Below are positions 43,101 to 53,700 of a stretch of 64,000 nucleotides of DNA, one piece after another. Within the stretch, counting starts at the first letter, position 1; each line of letters begins with the position of its first letter. The DNA lies in NCBI GenBank assembly GCA_963755705.1, contig CAVWKW010000001.1, positions 372,001 through 436,000 on the forward strand. Reading direction: 5' to 3'. This stretch comes from JBARDN01 sp963755705. Lineage in GTDB: Bacteria > Desulfobacterota > Binatia > Binatales > Binataceae. The notes below the pieces were generated by a model. The model ran no database searches. It was not told the origin of the DNA and saw nothing but the letters and a program-made list of their open reading frames with translations. The position numbers and the translations under genes were made by a program.

Positions 43101-46100
43101 GCGTCGAGCTACCGCTCTATCCATGGCAGCACGAGCGTTGTTGGGTGGATCAGCCAACCAGTAAAAGCGGCGACGAGACGCCGCAGTTCTCTCGCGTTGC
43201 GGACAGGAATCCCTCTCTTCTGGGGCGGCACTTCAAATCGGCGCAGACGGAAACCCACTTTTGGGAGGGCGATCTGGATTCAGACGCGCTGTCATATCTG
43301 CATGACCATCGCGTCCAAGGAGTGGCGATACTTCCAGCGTCGCTATACGTCGGCATGGCGTTGAAGGCCGGGGCTGAGGCGTTCTCGTCACAATCGTTTG
43401 TGTTGAAAGATATGCATTTCCGTAGAGCACTTTTCCTGGCCGAAGGCGGCACGCGTACAATTCAGGTTATTCTTTCTCCCGAAACGGATGGAATAGCTTC
43501 ACTTCGAATTTATAGTTGTTCACGTGATATCGAGCCCGCGGGTAGATCGTGGACCCTTCACGCGACCGCGAAGATTTGTTGTGAGGAGACTCCCACCGCC
43601 TCCGTGGTGACCGGACACGAAGCGTTCGAGACGGTTCAGGCGCGATGCTCAGAGCAGATCTCCGGGCCAGACTACTATCGTAGGCTTCGCGAAAGTGGGA
43701 TGGACTACGGTCCTCGTTTTCAGAGCATCACTGAGTTGTGGCGAGAAAACGATGAAATGCTTGGCAAAGTGAAAAATGCGGAGGAACCTGACCGAGAGCT
43801 CAATGCCTGCGAATTTGATCCGGCGATTCTCGACGCGTGCTTCCAGACCATGGGAGCGGCTATAGGTGCGGGAAACGATAACCAGGGCGATACTTACATG
43901 CCCACTCATATTGATGAGGTCCGGATCCACAGTGGTCTCGGCCGAGAGCTGTGGAGTCGTGCCCTTCTGCAAGAACGGGGCGCCGACAGCGCGACAGGCG
44001 CGGTCCGGCTGCAGGATGCCACTGGACGGATCGCTTTCGAAATTCTGGGCCTGCGCTTTGACAACATCAGTCGCGATAGCAAAAGAGTAAGCAACGAGAA
44101 TCTGGACGACTGGCTATATACAATTCAGTGGCAGGTCAGAGAGCATCCGCAAGGTCAGCCAGTATGGGAACAGTCAACACCGGCCAAAAAAAGCAATTGG
44201 CTGGTTTTCGCTGATCGTGGCGGCGTTGGCGCGGCGCTTGGAGCGCTGATCAACGCACGAGGAGACCGAAGTATCCTCGTCAATAGCGGCGAATCGTACG
44301 AGCGCATCGACGGCGAGCATTTTCGAATTTGTCCAAAACGGCCAGATGACCTCCGACAACTGGTCGAGGCGGTGTTGGCGCCCGGCCAGCCAAAATGCGC
44401 CGCGGTAATCCATCTCTGGAGTCTTGATTCTCATTTGCCAGAGGAAGCCACGGTGAGTTCGCTGAACGCCACTCAAACTCTTGGATGCGGGAGTGCTCTG
44501 CAATTGGTCCAGGAGCTTGCTCGGGTCGAGCGGCGTCACTTTCCTAGGCTGTGGCTAATCACTCAGGGATCTCAGCCGGCGGCCGAACAGTCGGTACCCT
44601 TGGATGTGGCGCAGGCTCCTGTTTGGGGATTGGGTCGTGTTATCGCTCAGGAGCAGCCGACACTTTGGGGCGGAATGATTGACCTGGAAGCCGGCACTTC
44701 GCCTCTCGACGAGACCGCTAGACAGTTGTGGAGTGAAATCTCGACGCCAGACGGAGAGGATCAGATTGCCCTCCGTCACGGCGTGCGATACGTCGCCCGA
44801 TTGGTTCGCGAACGGCGAACCTCGATGCTCGAAGCTCCTCTGACTTGGCGCAACGATGGCAGCTATCTGATCACCGGTGGGCTGGGAGACCTCGGGCTTT
44901 CGGTCGCACACTGGATGGTAGAGCAAGGGGCGCGGAGGATGATCCTACTCGGACGCACGGTGCTTCCTGCCCGTGCGTGCTGGAACTCGGCGGAACCGGG
45001 AAGTCGGCTGGCCAAACAAGTTGCCGCGATTCGGGAGATCGAAGCTCGGGGAGCGAGCGTGCATCTTGCTTCGGTGGATGTGGCAGATGAACGAGAACTG
45101 ACCGCCTTCCTGAATCAATATCAGGCTGAGGGATGGCCACCGATCCGAGGAGTAGTTCACGCGGCGGGAGTGCTGCACGACGGACTTCTAGCGCAGCTCG
45201 ATGCGGATGCGCTGAATTCGGTTTTGCGACCCAAGATGGTGGGTGGGTGGCTGCTGCATCGATTACTCGAAGATATTCCTTTGGATTTCTTCGTGCTGTT
45301 CTCTTCCGCCGGCTCTCTTTTGGGTCAACCTGGTCAGGGAAATTATGCTGCTGCCAACGCCTTCCTTGACGCGCTGGCACATCACCGGAGAGCCGGCGGT
45401 AAGCCGGCACTGAGTATCAACTGGGGAGCATGGACCGGGCTAGGATTCGCGGAGACTGCAGGCGGAAAACGTCTCGCAACGCGTCTCGCGCTGCTGGGGA
45501 TCAACAGCCTCGCCCCCGCGGATGCGCTGGAAGTGATGGGACGGCTGCTGCGGCAGCGCTCGATTCAGACTGCGGCGGTGCCCGTTGACTGGAGTCGGTA
45601 CCGCCAATTTTATCCAGAGGGCACTGAATCGCCACTACTCTCTGACCTCGCGCATGAAGCAGCGGGTAGCTCGCCGCGAGATGGCAATCCAGGCGAGAAA
45701 CGGGGCAAGCTCCTTGCCGCGGAACCTGCGGAGCGTCGTCAGTTAGTACAAACATATCTGACTGAGATAGTGGCGCGTGTGCTCGGGTTGCCCACACCCA
45801 AGGTGGATGTACAACAACCACTTAGCAATCTGGGACTAGACTCTTTGATGGCCGTCGAGTTGAAGAACCGAATCGCGGTTGATCTTGGAGTGAATGTGCC
45901 GATGGTGACGTTCCTGTCGGAACCTAGTGTTGAACAAGCGACGGAGCGGCTACTCTTTCTCCTCACATCTGAGGATTCCAGCTCACTAATGCCTATTACT
46001 TCTGCAATTATGCCTTCCGCAAGCGAAACAGAGAGCGGGGGAAATGCTGAACATCTTTTGGACAATCTCGACACGTTTTCAGATGAAGAAGTAACTTCGA

Positions 46101-46141
46101 TACTCACTGATCTATTGGAAAAAGAGGAAGCGAGTGGATGA
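40115..46141 (+). CDS. Modular polyketide synthase, ACP-KS-AT-DH-KR-ACP
   Basis: This 2008-residue type I PKS has domains in order. ACP1 is at about 30-102, with carrier Ser64 in 'YGLGSTEL'. KS is at about 122-548, with the triad Cys292 ('DTACSSS'), His427 ('EAHGTGT') and His467 ('NLGHLEAAAG'). AT is at about 665-975, with Ser756 in 'GHSMGE' and 'DFAAHSPQ' (His859). DH is at about 1035-1320, with His1065 ('HRVQGVAILP') and Asp1240 ('LDACFQ'). KR is at about 1578-1790, with 'TGGLGDLG' and Tyr1744. ACP2 is at about 1870-1950, with Ser1910 in 'GLDSLMAVEL'. No ER is present, so the unit added should be an alpha,beta-unsaturated C2 unit. ACP1 should receive the acyl chain from the FAAL. The C-terminal 'DTFSDEEVTSILTDLLEKEE' looks like a docking tail. 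It is coupled to both neighbours by overlaps. Confidence 0.93.
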   Translation: MVEKHNSDTLREPADTDKQRGMANAQPSAEAIRTFLVSRLSEVLGIEPREIDIREPLASYGLGSTELVSLSGDLAQWLGRHLPAELAYQCPTIEALARRLADSSDRLESAFEATQVQEANGEPIAIIGVGCRFPGANDSRAFWNLLRDGVDAIREVPAQRFSLHDYYDPDPAAPGKIVTRWGGFIEQVDQFDAQFFGISPREAARMDPQQRILLEVTWEALEDAGQVRERLAGTSVGVFVGISNTDYGRMQFNDPTRIDAYAGTGNALSIAANRISYVFDFRGPSIAIDTACSSSLVAVHQACISLRSGESTLALVGGVNLILSPAITINFSKAGAMAPDGRCKAFDARANGYVRSEGAGVVVLKPLSRALADRDRIYAVIPGSAVNQDGRSNGLMAPNPSAQEAVIREAYRQAAVSPGDVHYVEAHGTGTLLGDPIEAKALGAVLARGRLPERPCLLGSVKTNLGHLEAAAGIAGLIKVALALQHRKIPPSLHFKEPNPHIPFDQLCLCVNTTLSPWPAPIGQGVAGISSFGFGGTNVHVVLREPPQSDQEVRDAGEQSDSHSIETRDNRSVYLLPLSARSPDALYSLGRVYQQYLKRPDLTASLYDVCHSASMRRSHHDYRFAVTGQSAAQLSDSLEACLREVDRPNLAPARKISESRKRLVFVFPGQGTQWFGMGRTLLNQEAVFRESIERCDHAMSPYGSWSLLAELIATDPAHSRLSEVDVLQPALFAIQIALAALWRSWGIEPDAVVGHSMGEIAAAHVAGALSLEDACRVICCRSRLVKPIIGRGAMAAVDLSIADARQALVGYEDRVSIATSNGPTSTVLSGDRRSLEAIVSRLQDQDIFCRMLKVDFAAHSPQMEPLRSDLERALEGLRPQGASVPIYSTLTGELMDGSNFNSIYWSRNLREPVLFSTALHQLLKDGYHSFLELSPHPVLLSSIQQVLHQAGKEGAVLPSLRRDQEEGSVLAGSLGALYTLGYQPEWSRIYPKGGRCVELPLYPWQHERCWVDQPTSKSGDETPQFSRVADRNPSLLGRHFKSAQTETHFWEGDLDSDALSYLHDHRVQGVAILPASLYVGMALKAGAEAFSSQSFVLKDMHFRRALFLAEGGTRTIQVILSPETDGIASLRIYSCSRDIEPAGRSWTLHATAKICCEETPTASVVTGHEAFETVQARCSEQISGPDYYRRLRESGMDYGPRFQSITELWRENDEMLGKVKNAEEPDRELNACEFDPAILDACFQTMGAAIGAGNDNQGDTYMPTHIDEVRIHSGLGRELWSRALLQERGADSATGAVRLQDATGRIAFEILGLRFDNISRDSKRVSNENLDDWLYTIQWQVREHPQGQPVWEQSTPAKKSNWLVFADRGGVGAALGALINARGDRSILVNSGESYERIDGEHFRICPKRPDDLRQLVEAVLAPGQPKCAAVIHLWSLDSHLPEEATVSSLNATQTLGCGSALQLVQELARVERRHFPRLWLITQGSQPAAEQSVPLDVAQAPVWGLGRVIAQEQPTLWGGMIDLEAGTSPLDETARQLWSEISTPDGEDQIALRHGVRYVARLVRERRTSMLEAPLTWRNDGSYLITGGLGDLGLSVAHWMVEQGARRMILLGRTVLPARACWNSAEPGSRLAKQVAAIREIEARGASVHLASVDVADERELTAFLNQYQAEGWPPIRGVVHAAGVLHDGLLAQLDADALNSVLRPKMVGGWLLHRLLEDIPLDFFVLFSSAGSLLGQPGQGNYAAANAFLDALAHHRRAGGKPALSINWGAWTGLGFAETAGGKRLATRLALLGINSLAPADALEVMGRLLRQRSIQTAAVPVDWSRYRQFYPEGTESPLLSDLAHEAAGSSPRDGNPGEKRGKLLAAEPAERRQLVQTYLTEIVARVLGLPTPKVDVQQPLSNLGLDSLMAVELKNRIAVDLGVNVPMVTFLSEPSVEQATERLLFLLTSEDSSSLMPITSAIMPSASETESGGNAEHLLDNLDTFSDEEVTSILTDLLEKEEASG

Positions 46142-47697
46142 GCACCTCCGTCCAGCGGATCGAGGATCTGTCACCCCTGCAGAAGCGTGAGTTGCTTTCT
46201 GAGCTTCTTCAAAAGCGGGCTGACGATACGGCGTCGTATTGTCCACTCTCCTGCAACCAGCAAGGGATATGGTTTCTTTACCAACTCGCTCCTGAAAGCT
46301 CGGTCTACAACGTCAATTTTGCGGCGCGGATCACCGCCGATCTGGACGTTCCGGCATTGAGGCGCGCATTCCAAACCCTGGTCGATCGGCATCCGGCCTT
46401 ACGCACGACGTTTCCGGTGCAACTCGGTAAGCCAGTTCAGCGGGTCCACGGATCTCGAAAGGTTCACTTCCAAGAGGTGGAAGGTTCATCCTGGACTCCC
46501 GAGGAATTGGAAAGGCGACTGCTCGAGGAGGCGTACTCTCCGTTCGATCTCGAGCGGGGGCCGCTGCTTCGGGTGAGCCTGGTCTCTCGATCGGAGCGGG
46601 AGCACATTCTGCTGCTGGTAGTACATCATATCATAATCGATTTCTGGTCGCTCGCGATCATACTCGAGGAGCTCAACATACTATATCCAGCGGAAAGCGC
46701 CGGCGTGAAGGCGCCTCTGCCTCGTCTTGAATCGGAGTACACTGACTACGTCGGTTGGCAGGCTGAAATGTTGGCGGGAGCGGAAGGAGAGCGGCTGTGG
46801 ATGTACTGGCAAAAACAACTCGGCGGACAACTACCGGTACTTGAGCTCCGAACGGATCGGCTTCGGCCCGCTATTCCGACATATCGAGGCGCGTCGCATG
46901 ACTTAACGATCAACGCGGAAGTGAGCTTCGGACTCAAGACGCTGTCAAAGGCTCACGGAGCGACGCTGTACACAATGCTTCTGGCGGCGTTCCAGGTTTT
47001 GCTTTCTTACCACAGCGGCCAGGAAGATATTTTGGTGGGATCCCCGATGGTGGGAAGAAGCCGGCCTGAATTTGAAGGCATTGTCGGTCTGTTTACGAAT
47101 CCGGTCGTATTAAGGGCGAGTCTCTCCGGGAACCCCACGTTCCGAGAATTTCTCATTCAGGTTCGTCATACCGTGCTTGATGCTCTCGAGCACCAGGATT
47201 TTCCAACGGTGCTCCTGGTTGAGCGTTTGCGACGACCCCGCGATCTCAGTCGTCCTCCGCTATGCCAGGTGATGTTCGTACTGGACAAGCCGCACAACAG
47301 CGCGCAATCGGGTGCATCCGCATTTGCGGCGAGCGAAACCGGGATCCGCATAAATCCTGCAGGACTGGTTCTGGAATCAGTCCCACTGGAACGCCGCGCA
47401 GCCACTCTCGATCTGGTGCTGCTGGTATTCGAGACGCAGGATTCGCTCGCGGTTTCCTGGCGGTACAACACCGACTTGTTCGACGCCGCCACGATTGCCC
47501 AGATGTCGCGCCACTACGAAACTCTCTTGCGCGGCATAATTCAAGAGCCGACTGCCAGAATTGATTCATTGAAACGAACGCTCGTCAACGCGGATTTCCA
47601 ACACCGGACGAGCGTCCTGAGAGCGCAGAAGAAAGTTAATATTCAGAGACTGACGCACCTCAAGCGCAGAGCTGTTTTTACCGGTGCGAGTGAGTAG
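46138..47697 (+). CDS. Free-standing NRPS condensation domain
   Basis: This 519-residue protein is one condensation domain with no A, T or E domain. The catalytic motif is 'VVHHIIIDFWSL' (His163, His164, Asp168), complete apart from Phe in place of the usual Gly after Asp. Other C motifs are present: 'ALRTTF' (C2), 'DILVGSPMVGRSRPEFEGIVGLFTNPVVLR' (C5) and 'HQDFPTVLLVERL'. Its first 25 residues ('IEDLSPLQKRELLSELLQKR') form a charged helix that could dock to the PKS tail. It overlaps the PKS by 4 bases (ATGA). It probably forms the amide between the ACP2-bound acyl chain and the first amino acid, standing in for the degenerate C domain at the start of the NRPS. Confidence 0.9.
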   Translation: MSTSVQRIEDLSPLQKRELLSELLQKRADDTASYCPLSCNQQGIWFLYQLAPESSVYNVNFAARITADLDVPALRRAFQTLVDRHPALRTTFPVQLGKPVQRVHGSRKVHFQEVEGSSWTPEELERRLLEEAYSPFDLERGPLLRVSLVSRSEREHILLLVVHHIIIDFWSLAIILEELNILYPAESAGVKAPLPRLESEYTDYVGWQAEMLAGAEGERLWMYWQKQLGGQLPVLELRTDRLRPAIPTYRGASHDLTINAEVSFGLKTLSKAHGATLYTMLLAAFQVLLSYHSGQEDILVGSPMVGRSRPEFEGIVGLFTNPVVLRASLSGNPTFREFLIQVRHTVLDALEHQDFPTVLLVERLRRPRDLSRPPLCQVMFVLDKPHNSAQSGASAFAASETGIRINPAGLVLESVPLERRAATLDLVLLVFETQDSLAVSWRYNTDLFDAATIAQMSRHYETLLRGIIQEPTARIDSLKRTLVNADFQHRTSVLRAQKKVNIQRLTHLKRRAVFTGASE

Positions 47698-47728
47698 TGA
47701 AGGTCTCTGCGAAAGCAGAGTTATACCA

Positions 47729-50700
47729 ATGCAAACGGGCGCTACAGAAGGATTCCGTCTTTCACCGCAGCAAAGACATCTGTGGTCATCGCAGCAGGGC
47801 GCTGATGAACTTCCGTATCGTGCGCAATGCGCCGTTCTTGTCGAAGGCAGGTACACACCCGCAGTTTTGAGCGCAGCCGTGCGAACGGTGGCCGATCGAT
47901 ACGAGATCCTGCGAACGATATTTCATTCCTCGAACGGGACCTCAGCTCCTCTGCAGTGGGTAACCCGAAGTATGCCTTTGATAGCGGAACACGATTTGAG
48001 CAAGCGTAGCGCTTCATGCCAAGAGGAGGAAATCGAAGCTCTGTTCGAAAGAGATGGTCGAATTCCCTTCGACCTCGCGAACGGGCCGGTCCTGCGGGTT
48101 TCTCTAATAGCTCTAGCTGCCGATCGGCACATGTTGCTCATGAGTGCGCCATCGCTGTGCGCCGACTCGAGATCGCTCCGAATCATGGTGCGCGAGATTG
48201 GCCGTCTTTGTTCAAGTTGGAGCAAGGAGCCGTCAGGCGAACCGTCTCAATATGCCGATCTCGCCGAGTGGCAGAACGATTTACTGGAATCTGGTCACAC
48301 GCAGGAAGGTATAAAGAATTGGCGCGATGCAGGCGTCTCAGCCTTCCGCGCTCCCATTCTGTCCTTCGAAAAACCGCCGTCCGCACGGACAGCATTCGAG
48401 CCTCGCGTTGTCGCGTCAACGGTAGAACCGCAGTTGGCCATGAAAATCAGAAAGCTCGCGGCCGAGTACGATACGTCTCCATCTGTGTTCTTCATGGCGT
48501 GCTGGCAAATACTGCTTTGGCGTCTGACCGGCGAATCCGACTTTGCGATCGGCCTGGCGTGCGATGGACGTTCTTACGAAGCATTGCAAGAAGCGCTCGG
48601 ACTGTTTGCCAAGATGTTGCCGATTCGCTGCCAGATCGACGGGATGTCTCCCTTCAATGACGTCCTGAAACGGGCCGATGAATCAGCGCGCGAAGCCGTT
48701 GAATGGCAGGAGTATTTCGATATTGAACAACTCCCGCCGCCGGAAGGGGAAATCAAGAGATCTCCTCTCTTTCCGATAACCTTTGAATTGCGCGATGAAG
48801 CGACGAGCCATACCGGGAGCGACGCGACATTTTCGGTTCGGAAGGAGTATTGCTGTTTTGAGCAGTTCGCGTTGAAGCTTTTGTGCATTCAGAAGGGAGA
48901 TCGGCTCGCCCTCGAACTTCAATACGATTCCGGTACTTTTCGCACCGAAGACGTCTGCCGGTTGGCCCAGGAGTTTCGGACCTTATTGGAGAGTTCCTGC
49001 GCCAATCCGGAATCTCGAATCGCAGAGCTAGAATATGTCAGTCCAGTTGAGCGGCGACAATTGCTTGTCGAGTTCAACGATACGCGGACAGAGCGTACCG
49101 AAGGTTATTGCGTCCACGAACTTTTCGCGCAACGCGTCCGGCGTGCGCCCGAGAATATCGCAGTTACCTTCGGGAACCAGAGGCTCACCTATGCTCAGCT
49201 CGACGCTCGAGCCAATCAACTCGCCCGCCATTTGCAAACGCTCGGCGTCGGACCGGATGTTCCAGTCGCTATCTGCATGGAGCGCTCGCTAGAAATGATC
49301 ATCGGGCTTTTGGGAACTCTCAAAGCGGGGGGAGCCTATGTTCCGTTGGATCCAGCGTATCCTCTCGAACGGATACGCTACCTGCTGAGAGACGTCAAAG
49401 CGTCGGTGCTGTTGACGCAATACAGTCTCGTCAACCGCATGCCGGGGCTCGGAGTCAACACGGTGTGCGTGGATTCCGAGTGGGAGACCATCGCAACATA
49501 CGATGAGCGCATCCCGTGTGTTGATCTAGCCACCACGAACCTCGCTTACGTGATTTACACTTCGGGTTCGACTGGACAGCCCAAAGGAGTAATGGTCGAA
49601 CATGGTGGACTGACTAATGCGATTGACTGGATAATGAAAACGCTCGCGTTGTCGTCCAGCGACCGCTGTCTCTTGAAGACCCCCATCACCTTTGACGCCG
49701 CCGGGCGCGAACTATTCCCGATACTGTTGGCCGGAGGCACTCTGGTAATCGCGGAATCCTGTGGTCATCGTGATAGCCGATACCTGGCCGAAACCATCCG
49801 CGGCGAGCAGATCTCAATTCTTCACTGCGTACCATCGATGCTCCAGCTTCTGGCAGAGGAACCTGCTCTGGATGAAAGTCCCGCTCTGCGCGCCGTAATG
49901 TGCGGCGGCGAAGCTCTCGCGCCGGAAATTGTCACGCGATTCCTCGGACGGTTCAAAGCCAGCCTGTACAACGTGTATGGGCCCACCGAAGCAATTATCG
50001 ACTCTACATTCTGGCGATGTGACAAGCTCGAGATTCATTCTACAATTCCGATCGGACGACCTATACCAAATGTCCAGATTTATATTTTGGACGACCTGCT
50101 GAATCTTTTGCCGATCGGCGCCACCGGCAACCTGTACATCGGCGGCTACGGCCTGGCACGGGGCTATGCTGCGCGAGCCGACTTAACCTCTGAGAAATTT
50201 ATTCCAAACCCTTTCACTCGCGAGCCCGGATGCCGATTATACAAAACTGGCGACCGTGCGCGTTATCTGTCTGACGGACGCATCGAGTATCTCGACCGTA
50301 TAGACTATCAAGTCAAACTTCGCGGCTTCCGTATCGAACTCGGAGAAATCGAAAAGACGCTCCGAAAGCATCCAGCGGTGCGAGATGCCGTCGTGTTGGT
50401 TCAGGAGTCCGGCGCCGGTGAGAAACGGTTGGAAGCGTATGTAGTCTCCGCGGAGGAAACACGCCCCACCGCTGTTGAGTTGCGCGACTTTGTGAAGAGC
50501 ACGCTGCCCGACCACATGATCCCCGCGGGTTTCGTCCTGCTCGATGCCCTTCCGCTGAGCGCAAATGGAAAAGTAGACCGGCGCGCACTGCCGAAGCTCG
50601 ACGCGAGGCGGCCGGAACTGGACGAGAGATTCGTAGCGTCCCGTACTCCGACAGAAGAGCTTTTGTCCCAGATCTGGAGCCAGGTGCTCGGCCTGGAACA

Positions 50701-53700
50701 AATAGGCATTCATGATGATTTCTTTCAGCTGGGGGGACATTCGCTGCTGGCTACGCAGGTGGTTTCTCGAATCCGGGAGGCATTCCATATAGAGATGCCG
50801 CTGCGCCGATTGTTCGAGGCGCCCACTGTGGCCGCAATGGCTGCGAGCATTGACGCAGGCGGCGAGATGCAGCTCGAAGCTTCGCCGATTGTGCCGGTGT
50901 CTCGAAACAGAGAGCTGCCGCTGTCCTTTGCACAACAGAGGCTGTGGTTCATCGATCAACTCGATCCGGGGAGTTCTGTCTACAATTTTCCCGTCGCGGT
51001 CCATCTTTCGGGACCGCTCAACGTGCCCGCGTTGAAACAGAGCCTCAACGAAATCGTGAAACGGCATGAAGCTTTGCGAACGACGGTCGCTACGGTGGAT
51101 GGTCGCCCGGTTCAGATTATCGCCCCGCTGCTGAGATTGGTGCTGCCGATTGTAGATTTGCGGGAGCTGCCTGAGGCCCAGCGCGAAATCGAAGTCCAGC
51201 GGCTAGCGACTAACGAGGCGCTGCGGCCCTTCGATTTGGCTGAAGGTCCTCTCGTGCGGGCTACCGTCCTGTGGCTCAGCGACAACGAACACGTCGGGCT
51301 GCTGACGATGCATCATATTGTTTGCGACGGATGGTCAACCGGAATCCTGATCCGGGAAATGGCCTCCCTCTATGAGGCGTTCTGTTCCGGGAAGCCTGTA
51401 TTGTTGCCGGATTTGCCAATTCAATATGCGGATTTCGCCCATTGGCAGCGGGGCTGGTTGGAAGGTGAGGTGCTGGAAACCCAACTTGCCTACTGGAAAC
51501 GGCAGTTAGGTGGCGCGCCGCCTCTGCTGGATTTACCGACGGACCATCCGAGGCCAACGGTGCAGACGTTTCGCGGAGCGCACCAATCCTTGCGGCTGTC
51601 GCAGAACCTCATCGCCGGATTAAAGACGCTGAGCCGGCAGCATGGGGTGACTCTATTCATGACCTTGCTGGCGGCGTTCAAGATTCTGCTTCATTGCTAT
51701 ACAAGCCAGGACGACATCAGTATCGGAACGCCAATCGCCAACCGAAATCGGCTCGAGCTTGAAGGTCTGATCGGATTCTTCGTCAATACTCTGGTCGTGC
51801 GCACTGATCTGTCAGGTGATCCTGATTTTCCGGAGCTCCTGCGGCGAGTGCGGGAGGTTTGCTTGGGGGCGTATGCCCATCAGGACCTGCCCTTCGAAAG
51901 GTTGGTGGAAGAACTTCACCTCGAGCGGAACCTGAGCCGCAATCCGCTCTTTCAAGTGATGTTCGTACTGCAGAATAACCGCTTGGAGAAGTTGGAGCTG
52001 CAGGGTCTCACGCTGAATCCGTTCCAGGTTGACAGCGAAACTACCCACTTCGATCTCACCCTGCATATCGCCGATACCGCGACAGAGCTAATCGCGACCG
52101 TAGCCTACAATACAGACTTGTTTGACGCCTCAACTATCGCTGGTATGCTTCAGCGCCTCGAGATTGTGTTGCAGTCTGTCTGTACCTCTCCAAACCGGCA
52201 CCTGTCGGAGCTGCAGCTTTTGACCCAAGCAGAGCGGCAACTTCTGGCGGAGTGGAACGGTAACTCAACCGCCGAGCCGCATGCGCTTTGTGTTCATCAA
52301 CTCTTTGAGGCTCAGGTCGAGCGCACTCCCGACGCGATAGCAGTTTGCTTCGAAGCTAAAGAGCTTACCTACGAACAACTAAATGGCCGGGCGAATCAAC
52401 TAGCGCGTCATTTGCGTATGCAAGGAGTAGGACCGGAGGTGCCGGTCGGAATCTATATCGGACACTCATTGGACGCGATCGTCGGATTGCTTGGCGTCCT
52501 AAAGGCCGGCGGAGTCTATACCCCTATGGATCCCGCCTACCCGAAAAATCGGATCGCCTTGATGATCGACAACGCCGAGGTGGCAGTCCTGCTGACCGAG
52601 ACGGGGTTGCGAGCTGGGCTGCCCGAGCGTAATCCGAAAGTGATCTGTCTGGATTCAGACTGGAGCACGATCGCGCGGGAAAGCGCGGAAAATCCAATCT
52701 CCCTAACGAAGCCTGAAAACTTGGCTTATCTGATCTTTACCTCTGGATCCACTGGAGAACCAAAAGGAGTTCTCGTTTCACATAGCTCTACGGCGGAACA
52801 CTGCCTGAACATTCAGAGATACTACGAGCTTACCTCAAACGACAAGGTCCTACAGTTTGCCTCACTGAGTTTCGACGTATCATTGGAGCAAATTCTGCCA
52901 ACACTTCTCGCCGGAGCCACACTGAATATAATCCGTACCGACGCCTGGGATATAACAGAATTTCATAAAAGGATTGCGCAGGCAGAGCTCACGGTACTGA
53001 ATCTCCCAACCAGCTATTGGAACGAACTGGCGAGAACGTGGGCCGATCTGGCCGAGTTGACCCCGCGTATTCAGCCCAGGCTATTTGTCGTTGGCGGTGA
53101 TACGATGCTGCCCGAATTTCTTGACCTATGGCAGCGATCGCCGTTGAGTTCAGTTCGTTTGCTCAACGCTTATGGACCGACAGAAACGACCATAACGGCG
53201 ACCGCGTTTGACACTTGCGCACAGCCTCACGAGCACTCGAAGCGCCACAGAGTTCCCATCGGCCGTCCTTTGCAAAACCGGGAGATTCATATTCTCAACA
53301 AGTACGGTAACGCGGTACCGGTTGGCATCCACGGTGAACTGTATATCGGAGGCGCAGGCGTGGCGCGAGGATATCTTAAGCGGCCCGATCTGACCGTGGA
53401 GAGATTCATCCCAAACCCATTCAGCTCCGACGCGGGAGCGCGCCTCTACAAGACCGGCGATATGGTTCGCTACTTGCCCGATGGGAACATCGAATTTCTG
53501 GGTCGCCTGGACCATCAGGTCAAGATCCGCGGCTTTCGAATCGAGCTTGGAGAAATCGAAACGGTTCTTCGTCAGCACCCTGCTGTGCGCGAGGCTATCG
53601 TCGCGGCTCGGGAAGATGGTTCCGGCGAGCAGCATCTGGTGGCCTATGTAGTCGCGCAAGGGAACCCCCTCGTGTCGAATACCGAATTGCGTGGCTTTCT

